From UBA9630 sp037137555 (GTDB taxonomy: Bacteria > Patescibacteriota > Minisyncoccia > Moranbacterales > UBA2206), in NCBI GenBank assembly GCA_037137555.1, contig JBAXKA010000043.1, forward strand, positions 1-8,926: DNA of 8,926 bases, read 5' to 3'. Below the pieces are notes generated by a model, which did not search any database, was not told the DNA's origin, and saw only the letters and a program-made list of their open reading frames with translations. Both the position numbers and the translations under genes were made by a program. Of this stretch, positions 5,754-8,926 are shown one piece after another. Numbering within the stretch: position 1 is the stretch's first letter; the number at the start of each line of letters is the position of its first letter.

Positions 5754-7004
5754 ATGTCAGAAATTAAAGAACAATCAGAATACGAATCACCAAAAATAAT
5801 TCCTGAAAAATTGATGGGTGTGGGAGAGATTGAGACGCAAGCTGGTTTGGAGCGATTAGCTGAAGAAAGAATTGTTGATGCTAAGTTGCTTGCAGAAAAT
5901 TTAAAATCGTCAGGAAAAAGTAAATTAAAAACGCTCATTAAATTATATGGGAATATTCTAGGATCAAAATCAGTTGATATTTCCGTGATTAACGCTAAGG
6001 TGAAATTAGAAAACGAGATAATACGAGATTTATTTGAAAAATTAAAATCGAAAATAAAAATGGCCGTGACGATTGGAATGGCGACGGTGGCTTTTTCTGG
6101 AGCGGGGGATTTTGAGAAAGCTAAAGGAGGGGAAAGTGTTACTATTGAGACTGAAATAGCATCTATAGAAAATTTGAAACAAAAAGCTACCACAGAAGAA
6201 GAAAGAGAGGCTATTGAAAATTATGAGCAGTTAGTGAAAAATGCACAAGAATCATTGCAAAAAATAAACAATTCAACGAGAAAAGAGCCAGATCTAAAAC
6301 TAAGAGCGGAAAAAATAAAAGAGGATTTAAAAAAACATATAGGAAGTAAAGAGTATTTCAACAAGCTTGTGATTGAATTTGAGGGAAATATTGATTGGGC
6401 AAAAAATGTGCAACGAGACAGGTTGAATTTCTTAAATAATGTTGAAACTAATTTTTCAGACAAACAGAGTATGCAAGGTAAATATTTGTTAATTGGAAGG
6501 ATTCCTGATAATGTTGATGTGCCAATTCCAGAATGGTTACTTAAAATTATTGACGCTGATAGTGTGGGTGGATTTTATCTGCCATTTCAACATAAAATTT
6601 TTTTGCAAAATCAGCATGCAGACGATTATACTGTGCAACACGAATATTTGCATGCGAGTACTAACTCAATTATGGGAATCTCAGAAAAGGCAGAGGAAAT
6701 ATTGAGAAACTCATATAAATCAATAGGTGAAAAGGGGACAGACGATTATCTCAGTAGCATAACTGAGCGATTGGCTAGGAAGCAAGCATTGGATGCTGAA
6801 ATGGAAAAATTGGGAATTAAAAAATATGACGAAGATTTTACAGGCGAGCATTATGATAAATTGTTAGAATATAACAAAGCGGGAAATCTTTCTGCTGGTG
6901 CACGGGAATTTATAAAAACAACAAAGCCGGAATTTTTTAAGCAAATTTTTAATGAAATTGCAACGAATAAAAATATAAATTCTGATCTTACAAAATATGT
7001 TTAG
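5754..7004 (+). CDS. putative membrane-anchored zinc metallopeptidase-like protein (HEYLH motif)
   Basis: I do not recognise a named family. The 416-residue protein contains VQHEYLHAS, a HExxH zinc-binding motif (His296, Glu297, His300). About 40 residues later comes SSITERLARKQAL, in which Glu338 could be the third zinc ligand of a gluzincin. The remaining C-terminus (GIKKYDEDFTGEHYDKLL, then FKQIFNEIA) resembles the tail seen after such motifs in uncharacterised phage- or plasmid-type metallopeptidase proteins. This is from memory and unverified. The N-terminal 100 residues are polar and helical. A basic stretch KLKSKIK then leads into a short hydrophobic segment (about 103-118, MAVTIGMATVAFSGAG) that looks like a displaced signal peptide or membrane anchor. 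A charged coiled-coil region (about 130-240) links it to the catalytic domain. The simplest topology is cytoplasmic N-terminus and exported zincin domain, but the hydrophobic segment is short. The gene sits in the middle of the por operon with no evident metabolic role. Confidence 0.7.
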   Translation: MSEIKEQSEYESPKIIPEKLMGVGEIETQAGLERLAEERIVDAKLLAENLKSSGKSKLKTLIKLYGNILGSKSVDISVINAKVKLENEIIRDLFEKLKSKIKMAVTIGMATVAFSGAGDFEKAKGGESVTIETEIASIENLKQKATTEEEREAIENYEQLVKNAQESLQKINNSTRKEPDLKLRAEKIKEDLKKHIGSKEYFNKLVIEFEGNIDWAKNVQRDRLNFLNNVETNFSDKQSMQGKYLLIGRIPDNVDVPIPEWLLKIIDADSVGGFYLPFQHKIFLQNQHADDYTVQHEYLHASTNSIMGISEKAEEILRNSYKSIGEKGTDDYLSSITERLARKQALDAEMEKLGIKKYDEDFTGEHYDKLLEYNKAGNLSAGAREFIKTTKPEFFKQIFNEIATNKNINSDLTKYV

Positions 7005-7031
7005 AAAATTATTAGTGATTAAAACAAATTT

Positions 7032-7979
7032 ATGAACAAAGAACTTTCAAAAAATTTAGCTCCCGGTCATAGTGCTTGTGCGGGATGTGCGTTTCCTTCG
7101 ATTGTGCGAACAATATTAGGCGAGGCGACAACGCCAGTTGTGATTTCTAATGCAACGGGATGTCTCGAAGTAACTTCGACGATTTATCCATACACTGCTT
7201 GGAAAACTCCGTATATTCACAGTGCTTTTGAAAATGCGGCCGCGACTATTTCTGGTGTCGAGCGAGCGTATGTTGCTTTGCGAAGGAAAACCCTTCGACA
7301 AGCTCAGTGCGTGACCCTTCGACAAGCTCAGGGTGCTTTGCAAAAGCGAATTAAATTTGTCGCTTTTGGCGGAGATGGCGGAACTTATGATATTGGTTTG
7401 CAAGCATTATCTGGTGCATTGGAACGGGGGCATAATTTTTTGTATGTTGTTTATGATAATGGTGGTTATATGAACACGGGCAATCAAAGATCTTCTGCTA
7501 CACCATTTGGCAGTGCGACAGAAACGACACCAACGGGAAAAGAATCTTTTGGAAAAATGGAAATGCGAAAAAATTTAATGGAAATTGTGGCAGCGCATCA
7601 CATTCCTTATTTGGCACAAACTAATATTGCCAATTTAGCTGATCTTAAAATGAAATCCAGAAAAGCTTTGGCAGTTGATGGACCAAGTTTCCTCACGGTT
7701 TTTTCGCCCTGCACAAATAATTGGAAATTTCCCACTTCACAATATGTGGCGATTGCTAAATTGGCAACGGAAACTAATTTTTGGCCACTTTATGAAATTG
7801 AAAATGGAAAATATAAACTAAACTGGGAACCAAAAACACTAAAACCGGTGACAGAATTTTTGAAAACACAAGGACGATTTAAGCACTTGTTCTTGCCAAA
7901 AAATAAACTAGTGCTAGAAAAAATTCAAAAAATAGTCAATGCAGAATTTGCGAGGATTGCGAGACTATGTGAATTATAG
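7032..7979 (+). CDS. porB: pyruvate/2-oxoacid:ferredoxin oxidoreductase, beta subunit
   Basis: PorB binds thiamine diphosphate and one 4Fe-4S cluster and pairs with PorA. At 315 residues it is of normal length for the family. The cluster cysteines are visible as CAGC (16 and 19), ATGC (44) and SPC (227). The cofactor-binding motif is GDGGTYDIG (114-122), followed by the YDNGGYMNTGNQRS segment (141-154). The start is the ATG at 7032, 27 bases after the metallopeptidase-like gene, with no Shine-Dalgarno sequence. Residues about 84-104 carry an extra segment with two copies of TLRQAQ just before the conserved IKFVAFGGDGG strand. It is encoded by two 17-base repeats and flanked by short direct repeats. 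The frame is kept and all cofactor residues are present, so activity is probably retained with a longer surface loop. Confidence 0.95.
   Translation: MNKELSKNLAPGHSACAGCAFPSIVRTILGEATTPVVISNATGCLEVTSTIYPYTAWKTPYIHSAFENAAATISGVERAYVALRRKTLRQAQCVTLRQAQGALQKRIKFVAFGGDGGTYDIGLQALSGALERGHNFLYVVYDNGGYMNTGNQRSSATPFGSATETTPTGKESFGKMEMRKNLMEIVAAHHIPYLAQTNIANLADLKMKSRKALAVDGPSFLTVFSPCTNNWKFPTSQYVAIAKLATETNFWPLYEIENGKYKLNWEPKTLKPVTEFLKTQGRFKHLFLPKNKLVLEKIQKIVNAEFARIARLCEL
7274..7341 (+). repeat. 8-base direct repeats flanking the porB insertion
   Basis: TGCTTTGC is present at 7274-7281 and at 7334-7341, exactly 60 bases (20 codons) apart; extended to ten bases (7272-7281 and 7332-7341) the copies differ at one position. 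The TLRQAQ repeats lie between them. Removing one copy and the intervening DNA would restore an in-frame porB of the usual loop length (YVAL followed directly by QKRIKF or similar). This suggests a target duplication or duplication-mediated insertion, although short repeats could be coincidental. Confidence 0.5.
7291..7331 (+). repeat. two direct copies of a 17-base dispersed-repeat motif within porB
   Basis: The 17-base sequence CCCTTCGACAAGCTCAG occurs at 7291-7307 and again at 7315-7331, a period of 24 bases (eight codons). The second copy extends into GGGT, so that ACCCT (7314-7318) and AGGGT (7330-7334) form short inverted arms. The motif resembles a CTTCGACAAGCTCAGG element that I recall as recurring in many bacterial genomes. 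The peptide made is TLRQAQCV-TLRQAQGA. It is more GC-rich than the surrounding gene. Confidence 0.8.
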
Positions 7980-8017
7980 AGAAGTGTAAAATTTTAAAAA
8001 ATATGCTAATTAATAAA

Positions 8018-8926
8018 ATGCCCACAAAAAAACAAAAACCAAAACTAATTTAAAAATAAGTTTATTATGCTTCTCCTCTTTCATATTTTTCAGTAGTTGC
8101 GCTTTTAATGCCGAAGCTTTTTATTCTTCGCCTTATCAAATTGAAAAAGAAGTACATTATTGTAGTACATCACCATGCCCAAATAAAAAAAGGGCATATA
8201 TAAATTGTGATAATGCAGGAGAAAATGCTTGCGTGGGTTATTTTAAAGGCTTTCGTGAGTTACTTAATATTAATGATCCTAAAATAGCTTGTCATGGACA
8301 AACATCATGCGACCTATCTGATAATAAAGAATTTGATTTCACTCTTGTCCTTGATAACTATTATGATGATAATTTGAGCGCACTATGGATGATGATGTAT
8401 ATTCCTGCGGGCACAAGAAGAAGTGCAGTCGTTTTTGACAGAATGCCCACAACTGCTCAAACAGGAGTTGTAGGACGATTTGGTCATTCGATTGATTGCG
8501 AAATCCCGAAAACTTACGATGACTTTAAAGAGAGCTACCCCGACGGTCCCTCTATAATCCAAATGAGAGATGCCTGTGGGTTTACAAGGACTTACGAAGG
8601 AAAGGTTTATGTTACAAATACTAATTATCATGAGATGCTTACCGAAGGGGGATGGTTGCACACGAGAGTTTTGAGCTATGTTGGTGATCTACCGAGTTAT
8701 TTTACTTTCTTGCTCGCTATTAATATTGGAACATATCGAAAATGGTACAACTGTATGAACGAACAAGATGGCTGGGATGAAGATGGTGATCCAAAATATG
8801 GTTTCACAGCTTGTGATAATTTATCAACTTCACCAACCCCAACAACCTCCCCAACCCCAAACGACTGTAGTATAAACATCTGCAAAGGCAACTCCTGCTG
8901 GGATGGAAAAAAATATATCGCTGGAG
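8018..8926 (+). CDS. cysteine-rich secreted protein, frameshifted near the start, 3' partial
   Basis: An open frame (codons beginning at 8017, 8020 and so on) continues without a stop to the window edge. It encodes a basic N-terminus, a hydrophobic signal core (ISLLCFSSFIFFSS), a likely signal-peptidase site after AFNAEA, and then about 230 residues with many cysteines. This is followed by a Ser/Thr/Pro linker (STSPTPTTSPTPN) and the start of a second cysteine-containing segment (CSINICKGNSCWDGKKY). In that frame there is no ATG, GTG or TTG before a GTG at 8233, which lies well inside the mature protein. The ATG at 8018 reads MPTKK but is one base out of frame and stops at 8051-8053. Adding one A to the A7 run at 8026-8032, or a -1 slip there, joins it to MPTKKTKTKTNLKIS and completes a normal signal peptide. 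No family is recognised; an exported surface or adhesion-type protein is plausible. It starts 38 bases after porB on the same strand. Confidence 0.65.
8026..8032 (+). other. A7 homopolymer at the frameshift point (slippery heptamer A AAA AAA)
   Basis: Read from the ATG at 8018 the codons are ACA AAA AAA CAA, so the seven A residues form a heptamer of the X XXY YYZ type on which a -1 slip is possible. A -1 slip, or transcripts with one extra A, gives the open frame of the secreted protein. No obvious stimulatory stem-loop or Shine-Dalgarno-like element is seen nearby. A sequencing or assembly error, or a real one-base deletion, explains it equally well. Confidence 0.5.

Noticed and set aside
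5636..6193. Antisense open frame of 185 residues
   Set aside because: It is opposite the coiled-coil gene and the N-terminal part of the metallopeptidase-like gene. It is Ser/Phe/Ile-rich, as expected for the complement of Lys/Glu-rich coding sequence.
7116..7403. Antisense open frame containing repeated SLSKG
   Set aside because: It is the complement of the porB repeat insertion; PorB on the + strand has all its cofactor motifs, so this frame is a shadow.
8383..8661. Antisense open frame of 92 residues
   Set aside because: It is opposite the long open frame of the secreted protein, which has a coherent signal peptide, cysteine pattern and linker.

Overview
The window is AT-rich and almost entirely coding on the + strand. 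It is most consistent with a fermentative or anaerobic bacterium of the Patescibacteria/CPR type. This is an inference from three things: compact same-strand genes, small secreted and membrane proteins of the style common in that group, and almost no recognisable Shine-Dalgarno sequences. No rRNA or marker gene is present to prove it. All closed genes use ordinary stop codons (mostly TAA, one TGA, two TAG), so nothing points to a recoded stop.

Layout. (1) 37-2052 is uvrB, the damage-recognition helicase of nucleotide excision repair, with an in-frame palindromic insertion. (2) 2111-7979 is a long co-directional run that encodes all four subunits of a pyruvate/2-oxoacid:ferredoxin oxidoreductase in the order gamma, delta, alpha, beta. 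The subunit genes are not contiguous. A GluR0-like ligand-gated potassium channel gene lies between gamma and delta. Three unrelated genes lie between alpha and beta: a signal-peptide membrane protein with two further membrane segments, a 55-residue coiled-coil protein, and a protein with a zinc-metallopeptidase HEYLH motif. (3) 8018 to the right edge is the start of a cysteine-rich secreted protein. Its only plausible start is one base out of frame at an A7 run, and it runs off the window.

How the genes fit together. PorA and PorB bind thiamine diphosphate and split a 2-oxoacid. The electrons pass through the 4Fe-4S cluster of PorB and the two clusters of PorD to ferredoxin, and PorG completes the complex. 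The potassium channel carries both halves of an amino-acid-binding domain and overlaps the porG stop codon by one base, so it is probably translated with the operon. A link between amino-acid sensing, membrane potential and 2-oxoacid oxidation is possible but speculative.

The most notable points are: two different short dispersed-repeat-like elements inserted in frame in two conserved enzymes (uvrB and porB); a glutamate-receptor-type potassium channel with no signal peptide inside the por operon; the three-gene membrane/coil/zincin block between porA and porB; and the slippery A7 frameshift at the signal peptide of the last gene.
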